NCBI RefSeq assembly: GCF_022899935.1
Contig: NZ_JALJCJ010000001.1
Location: 890,053 to 954,052 of the forward strand
Length of the DNA stretch: 64,000 nt
DNA from: Shinella curvata
Lineage (GTDB): Bacteria; Pseudomonadota; Alphaproteobacteria; Rhizobiales; Rhizobiaceae
Reading direction: 5' to 3'
Shown here: positions 8,756-16,784 of the stretch, in pieces
Numbering within the stretch: the stretch's first letter is position 1
Layout of the letters: the number at the start of each line of letters is the position of its first letter
Notes under the pieces: model-generated
Database searches by the model: none
The model's input: only the letters and a program-made list of their open reading frames with translations
What the model was told of the DNA's origin: nothing
Translations under genes and position numbers: made by a program

Positions 8756-9861
8756 GCGCACTGCCACGGCAGCGTCAGGCGCACCGCAAATCGACCCGGC
8801 CGGATGTAACCGCTGGAGAGCGTGGCAGCGCCACCGAAATGCGTGGCAATACGATCGGCGACATTGCGCAGGCCGATCCCCATGCCTGACGGCATCTCCC
8901 CGGCTTCGGCCGCCAGCGTGTCATTTTCAACCGTGACGACCAGGACATCGTCGAGACGTTCTGCCCACAGCGCGATTTCCACCGGGCCGCGCGTCGCACC
9001 GACGCCGTATTTTACGGCGTTTTCGAAGATCGGCTGGAGGATCAGCGGCGGCACACGAACGTTGCTCGCCTCCTCATCCACGGAAAACGAGACTTTCATA
9101 CGGTCGGAAAAGCGCGTGCTTTCCACGGCAAGGTAGTCCGACTGGAGTGCCAGTTCCTCCCTGAGCGGGATATCCTGCATGGGGTCGAGCGTCAGCGTCT
9201 TGCGCAGGAAGCCGGAGAGTTTCAGCACCATGCTGCGCGCAGGGGCGTTCGCGCCCTCTTCGATGAGACCCGCCATGGCGTTCAGCGTGTTGAACAGGAA
9301 ATGCGGATTGACCTGATAGGCGAGCGCCCGCATCTGTGCCGAGAGCGCTTCCTCGCGCAGGGCCGCCATGCGTCGCTCTCCTTCGGCCAGCGCAAAGCTG
9401 TAGCATAGCACGAGATAAAGGCAGCACCAGCCGAAGAACAGCGACATGCCGAAGATCATGCCGAAGGCGAATTCCCGGATATCGAACTGCGCCGGCTGCG
9501 GATAGACGCACACGATGTAGATGAGGTGGTCCACGGCGGCGGAAATGGGGGTGGCGGCGAGCGACAGGGCAAAGGCCACGGCCACCTGCTGCCACAGCGG
9601 CCAGCCAAGCGTGCGCCGCAGCAGCATCGTCATGCCCGTCGTCAAAACAAGCGCAAAGGCGATCGAGGCGAGCTTGCCGGGCGCGGATTCGACCGGATCG
9701 GTTCCGGCAATGGCCCAGAGCACGCTCGTGGACAGAAACACCGCCACCCAATAGGCCACAGCAAGACGGAAAACGGCCTTGCGCCGCTCGATTTTTTCCC
9801 GGTTCCGCCCGGTATCGTCCTGCGCCACCACCCCGAAACCGGTCTCGGCTAGACTGGCCAT
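8752..9861 (-). CDS. LytS-type sensor histidine kinase
   Basis: A membrane histidine kinase of the His_kinase/LytS class. About four hydrophobic segments (residues 31-52, 64-82, 92-118 and 131-157) precede the phospho-acceptor His187 in YQVNPHFLFNTLNAM. A GHKL ATPase domain with MGIGLRNVADR follows. It partners the overlapping LytTR regulator. The start at 9861 (369 residues) was preferred because GAGGGA lies six bases upstream. In-frame ATGs at 9885 and 9969 exist with weaker signals, so the N-terminus is uncertain by up to 36 residues. The signal sensed is unknown; there is no recognisable periplasmic domain, only short loops. Confidence 0.88.
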   Translation of the reverse strand: MASLAETGFGVVAQDDTGRNREKIERRKAVFRLAVAYWVAVFLSTSVLWAIAGTDPVESAPGKLASIAFALVLTTGMTMLLRRTLGWPLWQQVAVAFALSLAATPISAAVDHLIYIVCVYPQPAQFDIREFAFGMIFGMSLFFGWCCLYLVLCYSFALAEGERRMAALREEALSAQMRALAYQVNPHFLFNTLNAMAGLIEEGANAPARSMVLKLSGFLRKTLTLDPMQDIPLREELALQSDYLAVESTRFSDRMKVSFSVDEEASNVRVPPLILQPIFENAVKYGVGATRGPVEIALWAERLDDVLVVTVENDTLAAEAGEMPSGMGIGLRNVADRIATHFGGAATLSSGYIRPGRFAVRLTLPWQCA

Positions 9862-10143
9862 TCCATCCCTCGCATTCGTCACCATTCCCGCCGGACTATT
9901 CCGCCGATTGGCTCGCCTGTCGATAGACGCTCGTCGTCGCAGGAAGGCCGTTTGCAGAAATTCGCTCATTCGACGGTAGCGACCGTGCTCTATCCCGGAC
10001 GCGGCGGGGGCGAACGAGATTCGGCGACCGGCAACAGTCAGCGTGCGGCAGCGCCAAGCGGACTCGCCGCTCCGCTGCCACGGACGGGCACCGATGTCCG
10101 CCGCGGCTCTGCATAATCCTGTATCGATTTCGAGGAGTTCATT

Positions 10144-12255
10144 ATGTCCACTATTCCCGGCAATCCCTCGACCACCGCAACGATCAGCAAAGGCCAGGCC
10201 ATCAATGGCAGCTTGACCTTCGCGGGCGACAGCGACTGGTACAAGGCTAGTTTCTCAGCCGGCCTAGACTACGGCTTCCGACTTTCCGGTGACGGCTCGT
10301 CATTGACCGACCCCGATCTCACGCTCCACGACGCCAACGGCACCGTGCTGGCGGGCGGTACCAACTATTCCTCCAACACTGTCACCGTGAATTTTTCTGC
10401 GACCCTTGGCGGCACATATTTCGTGGGCGTTAAGGACAGCTCCGACATCGGCAATTACAACCTCGTCTGGCTCGGCAACGATACGATCCGCCGCGACGCC
10501 AACACTACGGCCACGCTATCCCAGGGGCAGACCGTCAAGAGCGCCGTGGATGTCGTGGGCGATTCCGACTGGTTCAAGATCAGCCTGAAGGCCGGCCTCG
10601 ACTACGGCTTCTCAGTCTCCGGCGATGGCAGCAACACGTCGCTGCCCGATGCGGACCTGATCCTGCGCGATGCGAATGGCACTCAGCTTGCCGGCGGCAC
10701 GAACTACAGCAATAGCACCTACGCAATCTCCCATGCCGCAAAGCAGACCGGCACATACTTTATCGACATCCGCGACAGCGGCGAGGCTGGCAATTACAGT
10801 CTCCGTTGGCTTGGCAACGACACGATCCTGCGCAACACCTCCACGACCGTCGCCCTGGGCACCGGCGCCAGCATCACGAGCGCTATCGACGTGCAGGGCG
10901 ATTCCGACTGGTTCAAGGTGAGCCTGAAGGCCGGTATCAGCTATGCATTCACCGTGACGGGCACAGGCACGTCCGGCCTTCCCGATGGCGACATTTATCT
11001 GCGTGATGCCAACGGCAACAAGATTGCGGGCAGCACGAACTATTCCTACGCCACGGGCCTTGTAACGTTCACGGCCCAGAGCGCAGGCACCTATTTTGTC
11101 GAGGTCACGGATGCCAGTGACATCGGCCGGTATATCGTTTCCAATCCCAGCCTCGACACCGTCTTCAACAACGTCAACACCGATCGCAGCCTGCTCGTCG
11201 GCCGCTCGACGACCGGCAAGATCGACGTGGAGGCTGACAGCGACTGGTACGGCTTCACCGTCAAGTCGGGCGTCACCTACCGCTTCACGTCAAGCGGCAC
11301 CGGCGATGTCGCGGGCGTAGACGGTGTGAGGCTTGCACTGCGCGACGCCAACGGCAACCTCATCAAGTCGGATTCCAATTCGGTCGCCGTCGTCGAGTTT
11401 ACCGCGACGAGCAGCGGCAAGATTTTCCTCGACATCGCTGGCTACAACAGCTCGGTCAAGGGCAAGTTCGTCCTGTCGGCCGTCTCCGACGCACCGGTGC
11501 TGAAGGGCACTTCGGCAAGCGAAACGCTGACCGGCGGCGATACCGCCACGAAGATCTACGGCTATGCCGGCAACGACACGCTCTACGGTGCCGATGGCAA
11601 CGATATCCTGATCGGCGGCACCGGCGCGGACAGGCTCTATGGCGGTTCGGGCTCGGACACAGCCTCCTATGCCGGGGCAAAGGCCAGCATCACCGCCAGC
11701 CTGACCAAGCCCTCGATCAACACGGGAGACGCCAAGGGCGATCGCTATTCCTCGATCGAGAACCTTACCGGCTCCTCCCATGCCGACAAGCTGACGGGCA
11801 ATACGAAGGCCAACAGCCTCGACGGTGGCGCGGGCAACGACATCCTCAAGGGCCTGGCCGGCAACGACAAGCTGTATGGCGGCAGCGGCAACGACAAGCT
11901 CTACGGCGGGACCGGTGCCGACAAGCTCTACGGTGGCGCGGGCGCGGATTTGTTCGTCTTCACCAGCACCAAGGACAGCACGACGAGCTCCCGCGACATG
12001 ATCTATGACTTCTCGCAGAAGCAGGGCGACCGGATCCACCTGTCCGGTATCGATGCCCGCGATGCCACGAGCAAGAACGATGCCTTCACCTTCATCGGCG
12101 AGAAGGCGTTTTCCGAGAAGGCCGGCGAGCTGCGCTATTTCCACAAGAGCGGCGACACCTTCGTCTACGGCGACGTGGATGGCGACGGCAAGGCCGATTT
12201 CGCGCTTCGCCTCGACAAGACAATCGATCTCGTCAAGGGCGATTTCATCCTGTAA
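10144..12255 (+). CDS. Secreted RTX protein with PPC-like repeats
   Basis: A 703-residue acidic protein with no N-terminal signal. Four repeats of roughly 112 residues carry the motif GDSDWYK/GDSDWFK near residues 29, 139, 252 and 363, each followed by a DANG and an SAGTYFV/SGKIFLD strand. This is the pattern of bacterial pre-peptidase C-terminal (PPC) beta-sandwich domains. From about residue 470 to 600 come hemolysin-type calcium nonapeptides (GGAGNDILKG, GGSGNDKLYG and others). The end resembles the Peptidase_M10 C-terminal secretion domain (DGDGKADFALRL). No HExxH zinc site or other catalytic motif is present. Type I secretion is expected, though no exporter genes are nearby. GAGGAG seven bases upstream supports the start. 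Confidence 0.88.
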   Translation: MSTIPGNPSTTATISKGQAINGSLTFAGDSDWYKASFSAGLDYGFRLSGDGSSLTDPDLTLHDANGTVLAGGTNYSSNTVTVNFSATLGGTYFVGVKDSSDIGNYNLVWLGNDTIRRDANTTATLSQGQTVKSAVDVVGDSDWFKISLKAGLDYGFSVSGDGSNTSLPDADLILRDANGTQLAGGTNYSNSTYAISHAAKQTGTYFIDIRDSGEAGNYSLRWLGNDTILRNTSTTVALGTGASITSAIDVQGDSDWFKVSLKAGISYAFTVTGTGTSGLPDGDIYLRDANGNKIAGSTNYSYATGLVTFTAQSAGTYFVEVTDASDIGRYIVSNPSLDTVFNNVNTDRSLLVGRSTTGKIDVEADSDWYGFTVKSGVTYRFTSSGTGDVAGVDGVRLALRDANGNLIKSDSNSVAVVEFTATSSGKIFLDIAGYNSSVKGKFVLSAVSDAPVLKGTSASETLTGGDTATKIYGYAGNDTLYGADGNDILIGGTGADRLYGGSGSDTASYAGAKASITASLTKPSINTGDAKGDRYSSIENLTGSSHADKLTGNTKANSLDGGAGNDILKGLAGNDKLYGGSGNDKLYGGTGADKLYGGAGADLFVFTSTKDSTTSSRDMIYDFSQKQGDRIHLSGIDARDATSKNDAFTFIGEKAFSEKAGELRYFHKSGDTFVYGDVDGDGKADFALRLDKTIDLVKGDFIL

Positions 12256-12264
12256 ACAACGAAC

Positions 12265-12286
12265 GGGGGCGGCTCTGGCCGCCCCC
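12265..12286. terminator. Hairpin between convergent genes
   Basis: A perfect nine-base-pair stem (GGGGGCGGC / GCCGCCCCC) with a TCTG loop lies ten bases after the RTX stop and five bases before the amidohydrolase stop on the other strand. It probably ends transcription from both sides. The U-tract is poor on both strands. Confidence 0.75.
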
Positions 12287-12290
12287 TTCA

Positions 12291-13742
12291 TCATGGTGCA
12301 ACGGACTCATAGCGGGTGTTGCGCCAGTAGCCGTCGGGTTCTAGAAGGCACTCCTCCAGCCCTGCCCGCGCAAAGGCCTTTCGCTGTTCGGCGGCGGCCG
12401 TTTCCAGGATGTCATCCGTATCGAGATGCACAACCTTGCGGGCGCGCATCAGCACGCGTCCGTTGACCATCACCGTATCCACGTCCGCGGCATTGGCGAA
12501 ATGTGCGATACGCAGCACCGGCATGCCCGGCGGGTAGAGATGGGGCTTGCGCATGTCGACAAGCACGATATCCGCCTTCTTGCCGACCTCCAGCGAGCCG
12601 ATCTCGTTTTCCAGGCCAAGCGCCCGCGCGGCATCTATCGTCACCAGTTCGATCGCCTTGCCCGGCGGCAGATAGGCGGGATCGCGGAAATGACGGCGGT
12701 GATAATGCATCGCCTGCGCCATGTGGCGGAACATGTCGTAGCCGCGGTCCGGCGCCGAGGCGTCCGAGGCGATGCAGACATTGATGCCGGCATCCAGCAG
12801 CTCCGGCACCGGGCAACGCCCATAGATCGACATGATCGCGCTCGGATTGTGGATGATCGAGGCTCCCGTTTCCTTCAGCGCCTCGAAATCCTCCGGCGTC
12901 AGATCCACGCTGTGACCGAGCAGCGCGAAACGGCCGAGCAGGCCGAAATCGCGGGCGAGCGCGATCGATCCCTCACGGTGACCGTCCTGCGTGAAGAGCA
13001 CGCCGAGCCGTTCGCGCAACGCCATCACAGCCTCTCCCATCGCCGCAACAGCGCGTCGGTCAGCCGGATCCTCGATCTGTTTTTCATTGTAGACCGGCAT
13101 CATCAGACACACGCCCGTGCCACGCCCGAGCACGTCGTTCCAGCGCGTGATGAGGTCTTCGCTGACCGCGAGCTGGTGTTCGAAGCTGACGGCGACATCG
13201 CGCACCGCCCCCTCGTCAAAGCGGCGGAAGCTGCGCGGAAACGGCGGACGGCGCGGGCCGACCGCGAGGATGGTGCGCAGACCCGATTCCGCCGTTGCTC
13301 CACAATGGGCATCGCCGAAGGCCGGATCGTCGGTCCGGATGATATCGGCGCCGCCGCCGAGCAGCGTCATGCCCGTCGTGACACCGGCCATCAGCCGCTC
13401 GAGCATCGTCAGCCGGGCCTCAGCGCGCCAGAAATCCGGGGTCGAGCCCTGGGCATAGACGCCCTCGCAGACTTCGGTCCAGCGGTCGACATCGCCGTAG
13501 CCGGCAGCGCGAATGAGGCCGTGACCGGCGTGCGAATGACAATCGATGAGGCCGGGCATGGCGACCATGCCGGTGCCGTCGATCGTCTCGCGCGCGCCTT
13601 CCGGTGGCGGCGTGTCGTCCTCGCTGGCTATCCCCAAGATCCGGTCGCCCGAAACGGCGATCCAGGCCCGCTCGATGACGCGACGTTCCGCATCGATGGT
13701 CATCACCGTCGCATTGCGCAAGAGCACATCCGGCTGGTCCAT
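12291..13742 (-). CDS. Amidohydrolase (cytosine/atrazine deaminase-like)
   Basis: A 483-residue metal-dependent hydrolase of the COG0402 amidohydrolase group (TRZ/ATZ, guanine and MTA/SAH deaminase relatives). The fold signature is present: HSH in MPGLIDCHSHAGHGL, later metal/catalytic His in LLGHSVDL, and Asp in CIASDASAPDRG, with the C-terminal GSLEVGKKADIVLVDMRKP strand closing the small beta domain. The substrate is unknown. Deamination or hydrolysis of a nitrogen heterocycle is typical. AGAGGGG precedes the ATG. It is transcribed divergently from the flavin-reductase-like gene across a promoter that holds two TTGTnnACAA boxes. Confidence 0.85.
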   Translation of the reverse strand: MDQPDVLLRNATVMTIDAERRVIERAWIAVSGDRILGIASEDDTPPPEGARETIDGTGMVAMPGLIDCHSHAGHGLIRAAGYGDVDRWTEVCEGVYAQGSTPDFWRAEARLTMLERLMAGVTTGMTLLGGGADIIRTDDPAFGDAHCGATAESGLRTILAVGPRRPPFPRSFRRFDEGAVRDVAVSFEHQLAVSEDLITRWNDVLGRGTGVCLMMPVYNEKQIEDPADRRAVAAMGEAVMALRERLGVLFTQDGHREGSIALARDFGLLGRFALLGHSVDLTPEDFEALKETGASIIHNPSAIMSIYGRCPVPELLDAGINVCIASDASAPDRGYDMFRHMAQAMHYHRRHFRDPAYLPPGKAIELVTIDAARALGLENEIGSLEVGKKADIVLVDMRKPHLYPPGMPVLRIAHFANAADVDTVMVNGRVLMRARKVVHLDTDDILETAAAEQRKAFARAGLEECLLEPDGYWRNTRYESVAP

Positions 13743-13783
13743 GTCAGTCCCCTCTCCATTCGCCGAACAACCCGGCGCCACTA

Positions 13784-13805
13784 TTGTGTACAAAATTGTT
13801 GACAA
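13784..13805. promoter_or_regulatory. Paired GntR-type operators
   Basis: Two inverted repeats of the form TTGTnnACAA lie in the divergent promoter: TTGTGTACAA (13784-13793) and TTGTTGACAA (13796-13805), centred 12 bases apart. FadR-subfamily GntR proteins bind sites with a GTnnAC core, and a GntR/FCD gene lies 1 kb away. Assignment to that regulator is inference. Confidence 0.6.
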
Positions 13806-13914
13806 CATTTCCATCGAATGCCAGCAATAATCCGACGGATAACTGGTACTGCCGCCCGCGCTCCCGTCCGGACAGCCGGCACCATCGCACAGGCCGCCAC
13901 CCGAAGGGACCCCC

Positions 13915-14577
13915 ATGGAATTCGATTTCGCGCAACTGCCCGCCCAGGATCGCTACCGGTTGCTGGTGAGTTTTGTCGCTCCCCGCCCCATTGCGCTCGT
14001 GACGACCATCGACGACAAGGGCGGCCACAATGCCGCGCCGATGAGTTTCTTCAATGTCTTCTCGCAGGATCCGCCGCTTGTCATTCTGGGCATGCAGATG
14101 CGCCCGAACGGCGGCGTGAAGGACACGGTCGCCAATATCCGCCGCTCCGGGGAATTCGTCGTGCATATGGTGGACATGGCGATTGCCAACCAGATGATCG
14201 TCACCGGCATCAACTTCCCCTCCGACGTGGACGAGATCGCTTTTGCCGGCCTGACGCCGGTGTCCTCGGTCAAGGTCGCGCCGCCGCGCATCAAGGAGGC
14301 GCCCTGCGCCATGGAATGCCGCGTTGCCCATACGATCGAATATGAACGCCGCACCATCGTGCTCGGCGAGGTCGTCCAGATGCATGTGCGCGACGAGTGC
14401 CTGGACGAGCGCGGCCGCTATGTGCGTCCGGAGACCTACCAGCCCATCGCCCGCCTGCATGCCGACAACTACATCGTGGCCGACCGCCAGTTCGTTCTGA
14501 AGAAGCCGGAGGATCTCGCACACTACGAAATCGCAGCCGGTTATGCCGATCCACCGGCTGTAAAGACCGGTTCCTGA
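13915..14577 (+). CDS. Flavin-reductase-like FMN-binding protein
   Basis: A 220-residue protein of the split-barrel FMN-binding family (DIM6/NTAB, flavin reductase domain). Characteristic features are PRPIALVTTIDDKGGHNAAP near the N-terminus, FFNVFSQDPPLV, and VKDTVANIRRSGEFVVHMVD. Members reduce FMN for partner monooxygenases or act as independent oxidoreductases. No monooxygenase sits in this cluster, so its partner and substrate are unknown. It could in principle supply FMNH2 to the sulfur monooxygenases 20 kb away, but nothing in the sequence shows that. GAAGGGA precedes the ATG. It is divergent from the amidohydrolase and precedes the GntR gene by 234 bases. Confidence 0.83.
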   Translation: MEFDFAQLPAQDRYRLLVSFVAPRPIALVTTIDDKGGHNAAPMSFFNVFSQDPPLVILGMQMRPNGGVKDTVANIRRSGEFVVHMVDMAIANQMIVTGINFPSDVDEIAFAGLTPVSSVKVAPPRIKEAPCAMECRVAHTIEYERRTIVLGEVVQMHVRDECLDERGRYVRPETYQPIARLHADNYIVADRQFVLKKPEDLAHYEIAAGYADPPAVKTGS

Positions 14578-14811
14578 CCGGAAATCCGCGTCGAAACCGA
14601 TAAAACGGCCAGATCGACGCAGGAAAATCCCGGAAATTGGTGAAAATACCGTACACACCGGCCGCGGTGCAGGTTGCGGATCGTGGCGGTCGTCTTGTAT
14701 TGCTGTGCCCAGTCGGACAGCACCTTCAAGTTTACTTGGGTAGTGAACCGCAACAGCATGGCTATAGAACGGTTGGCCGGGGCGGAGCGGCCGCCGATCG
14801 AGGGAGAGGCG

Positions 14812-15543
14812 ATGGAACAGGCGTCGAAAACAACGGCCGGCGAACGCGCTTCGGCTACGAAATCGAGAAAACGAACAGGCCCGACCGACGAGTATATTCA
14901 TGGCGAGATCTACAGCGCCATCATCAATCATCGTCTGCGCCCCGCAACACCCTTGCAGGAGGACGCGCTGGCCGGCGCCTTCGGCGTATCGCGCACCATC
15001 ATCCGCAAGGTGCTGCAGCGCCTCGCGCATGAAAAGCTGGTCGAACTGATCCCCAACAAGGGCGCCTTCGTCGCCCGCCCCTCCATTGAGGAGGCAAGAC
15101 AGGTTTTCGAGGCGCGGCGCGGCATCGAATGCCTGCTGATCGAAAAGCTGGCATTGACCGTAACGGAAGAGAATATCCGCCAGCTGACCGGTATGGTGGA
15201 GGCCGAAGCCGAAGCCGTGGCGCGCAACGACAAGAAGCGTCGCGTCCAGCTCTCGGGCGATTTCCATCTCGAGCTTTCCAACATGGCGGGCAATGTGGTG
15301 ATGCGCGACTTCGTGCAGGAACTCGTCTCGCGCACGTCGCTCATTATCGCGCTCTACGAATCCCCCGGTGCCGTGCCCTGCTCGCATGGCGAACACGCCG
15401 AAATCATCGATGCGCTGAAGCGCAAGGATGCCAAGCGCGCGGCGAACCTGATGGACCACCATCTGCGCCACATCGAGGCTCAGATCGACCTTGAAGAGCA
15501 GCCGACCCGCGTCGATTTCACCGCGCTTTTCCGCAACGTCTGA
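14812..15543 (+). CDS. GntR/FCD transcriptional regulator
   Basis: A 243-residue regulator. The winged-helix domain at about residues 25-95 has the recognition region AGAFGVSRTIIRKVLQRLAH. An all-helical FCD ligand domain follows, with FHLELSNMAGN and the late HAEIIDALKRKDAKRAANLM holding the usual metal/ligand histidines. The ATG at 14812 has GGGAG eight bases upstream. An earlier in-frame ATG (14758) is possible. Such proteins usually repress a catabolic operon until its substrate binds. TTGTnnACAA-type sites in three nearby promoters (13784, 23367, 23571) are its likely targets by inference. Confidence 0.88.
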   Translation: MEQASKTTAGERASATKSRKRTGPTDEYIHGEIYSAIINHRLRPATPLQEDALAGAFGVSRTIIRKVLQRLAHEKLVELIPNKGAFVARPSIEEARQVFEARRGIECLLIEKLALTVTEENIRQLTGMVEAEAEAVARNDKKRRVQLSGDFHLELSNMAGNVVMRDFVQELVSRTSLIIALYESPGAVPCSHGEHAEIIDALKRKDAKRAANLMDHHLRHIEAQIDLEEQPTRVDFTALFRNV

Positions 15544-15552
15544 AACGGATGC

Positions 15553-15580
15553 GCTCCAGCCTCCGCATGGAGGCCGGAGC
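15553..15580. terminator. Hairpin between GntR and HbpS-like genes
   Basis: A 12-bp stem with a single A-C mismatch (GCTCCAGCCTCC / GGAGGCCGGAGC) and a GCAT loop sits between the convergent stops at 15543 and 15594. U-tracts are weak, so termination strength is uncertain. Confidence 0.5.
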
Positions 15581-15593
15581 CCTTCACCAGGAT

Positions 15594-16079
15594 TTACTTC
15601 AGCTTGGCGCTGACGGCGTCGATGCCGGCGCGTGCGCATTCGTCGTCGATGTCACCGCTCGGAGCGCCGCCGACGCCGATGGCGCCGATCGTTTCCTCGC
15701 CGGCCTTGACCGGAACGCCGCCGGCGAGCACGAGCAGGCCTTCGATCGAAACAAGCTGGGCCGCGGCCGGGTTCTTGCCGACATTCTCGGCGATCTTCTG
15801 GGTCGGGGTGCGCATGGAGGCGGCGGTGTAGGCTTTGCGGACGGCGCTGTCGAGCGTGTGCGGACCGGCGCGGTCGGCACGCAGGACGACACGGGTCACG
15901 CCGGCACGATCGACGACGGCAACGGTCACATTGAACTTCTTGGCGGCGCAGGCCTTGACGGCGGCATCGGCAGCTTCGACGGCGATGTCCAGCGGCATGT
16001 TGCGCTCGGTGAGGATTTCAGCCTGGGCGGCGCCGGCAAGCGTCAGGGCGGCAAAGGCAGCGGCTACGAACGTCTTCAT
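15594..16079 (-). CDS. Exported HbpS/GlcG-like protein
   Basis: A 161-residue protein with a clear Sec signal peptide (FVAAAFAALTLAGAAQA). The mature part belongs to the GlcG/HbpS (DUF336) family: TVAVVDRAGVTRVVLRAD, AYTAASMRTPT, GGVPVKAGEETIGAIGVGGA. Streptomyces HbpS binds haem outside the cell and modulates the SenS/SenR two-component system. Others in the family sit in glycolate or diol operons. Here it is the last gene behind a kinase and regulator, 108 bases after the regulator, with a perfect palindrome in the gap. The start at 16079 has GGAG at the right spacing; ATG 16091 does not. Haem binding is not demonstrable from sequence. Confidence 0.85.
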   Translation of the reverse strand: MKTFVAAAFAALTLAGAAQAEILTERNMPLDIAVEAADAAVKACAAKKFNVTVAVVDRAGVTRVVLRADRAGPHTLDSAVRKAYTAASMRTPTQKIAENVGKNPAAAQLVSIEGLLVLAGGVPVKAGEETIGAIGVGGAPSGDIDDECARAGIDAVSAKLK

Positions 16080-16178
16080 CTTGATCTCCATCTGGGGCCG
16101 CTCGGATCTCGTTGCGGCGACGTCCTTCTTTTCGGAGATTTCTGCGTTTTGCGGTATCGGTGAACGGACGGAGCGGGG

Positions 16179-16194
16179 TCCGTAGGACTACGGA
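16179..16194. promoter_or_regulatory. Perfect 16-bp palindrome, candidate response-regulator operator
   Basis: TCCGTAGGACTACGGA is an exact inverted repeat with a two-base centre. It overlaps the stop codon of the FixJ-type regulator and lies about 100 bases upstream of the HbpS-like gene. Two bases are too few for an RNA hairpin loop, so a DNA operator for a dimeric LuxR-type HTH is more likely. Function is inferred. Confidence 0.5.
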
Positions 16195-16784
16195 GCCTGC
16201 CCGATCAGGGATAGGCGCGCGAACTCCGCGACAGAAGTCGTGCCCAGCTTCTGCGCGATGTTTGCGCGATGCGTATCGACCGTACGGGGCGAAAGCTGCA
16301 GGGCCTCGGCGATTTCCTTCGTCGACCAGCCACGGCCTACCATGTCCAGCACCTCGCGTTCACGCTCGGTCAGCTGCGCCACGAGCTGGGCTGCCTCCGC
16401 CCGCTCGGCCCGCGCGTCCAGAGCGCCCGACGCCTGCTGCAACGCTTCGATCAGCACCTGCTCGTCGATCGGCTTCGTCAGGAAATCCACGACACCGGCC
16501 TTGAAGGCCCGACGGCAGGCATGAACGTCGCCATGGCCGGTGCAGATGATCGTCGGCCAGTCGCAGCCGATGGCACCGAGCTTCTCATACAGTTGCAGGC
16601 CGGTGATGGCGGGCATGCGCAGATCCAGCATCAGCACACCGGGTTTCAGTTTCGGCGCCCGCGCGAGGAAGACGGTCGGATCGCCGAAGGTCTCGATGCG
16701 AATGCCATAGGTGCCGAGCAGCAACGAAAGCGCGCTGCGCACGCCCTCGTCGTCATCGACCAGATAGACTGGTGCCATCGTCAT
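16188..16784 (-). CDS. FixJ/NarL-family response regulator
   Basis: A 198-residue regulator. The receiver domain has acidic residues at 10-12, phospho-acceptor Asp54 in LMLDLRMPAITG, and the Lys in FLTKPID. A C-terminal LuxR-type HTH covers about residues 135-195 (LTEREREVLDMVGRGWSTK, then LSPRTVDTHRANIAQKLG). The start codon overlaps the kinase stop by ATGA. It is followed by the secreted HbpS-like gene. The likely target is the palindrome at its own 3' end, which would couple the pair to hbpS-like expression. The signal is unknown. Confidence 0.9.
   Translation of the reverse strand: MTMAPVYLVDDDEGVRSALSLLLGTYGIRIETFGDPTVFLARAPKLKPGVLMLDLRMPAITGLQLYEKLGAIGCDWPTIICTGHGDVHACRRAFKAGVVDFLTKPIDEQVLIEALQQASGALDARAERAEAAQLVAQLTEREREVLDMVGRGWSTKEIAEALQLSPRTVDTHRANIAQKLGTTSVAEFARLSLIGQAP

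Noticed and set aside
11530-11950. The tandem Gly-Asn-Asp DNA repeats as a CRISPR or satellite array
   Set aside because: They are in frame and encode calcium-binding RTX nonapeptides. There are no spacers and no uniform DNA repeats.
13744-15639. A long minus-strand frame through the flavin-reductase-like and GntR genes
   Set aside because: The plus-strand genes have clear domains and ribosome sites. The minus frame is a shadow and would cross the divergent promoter.
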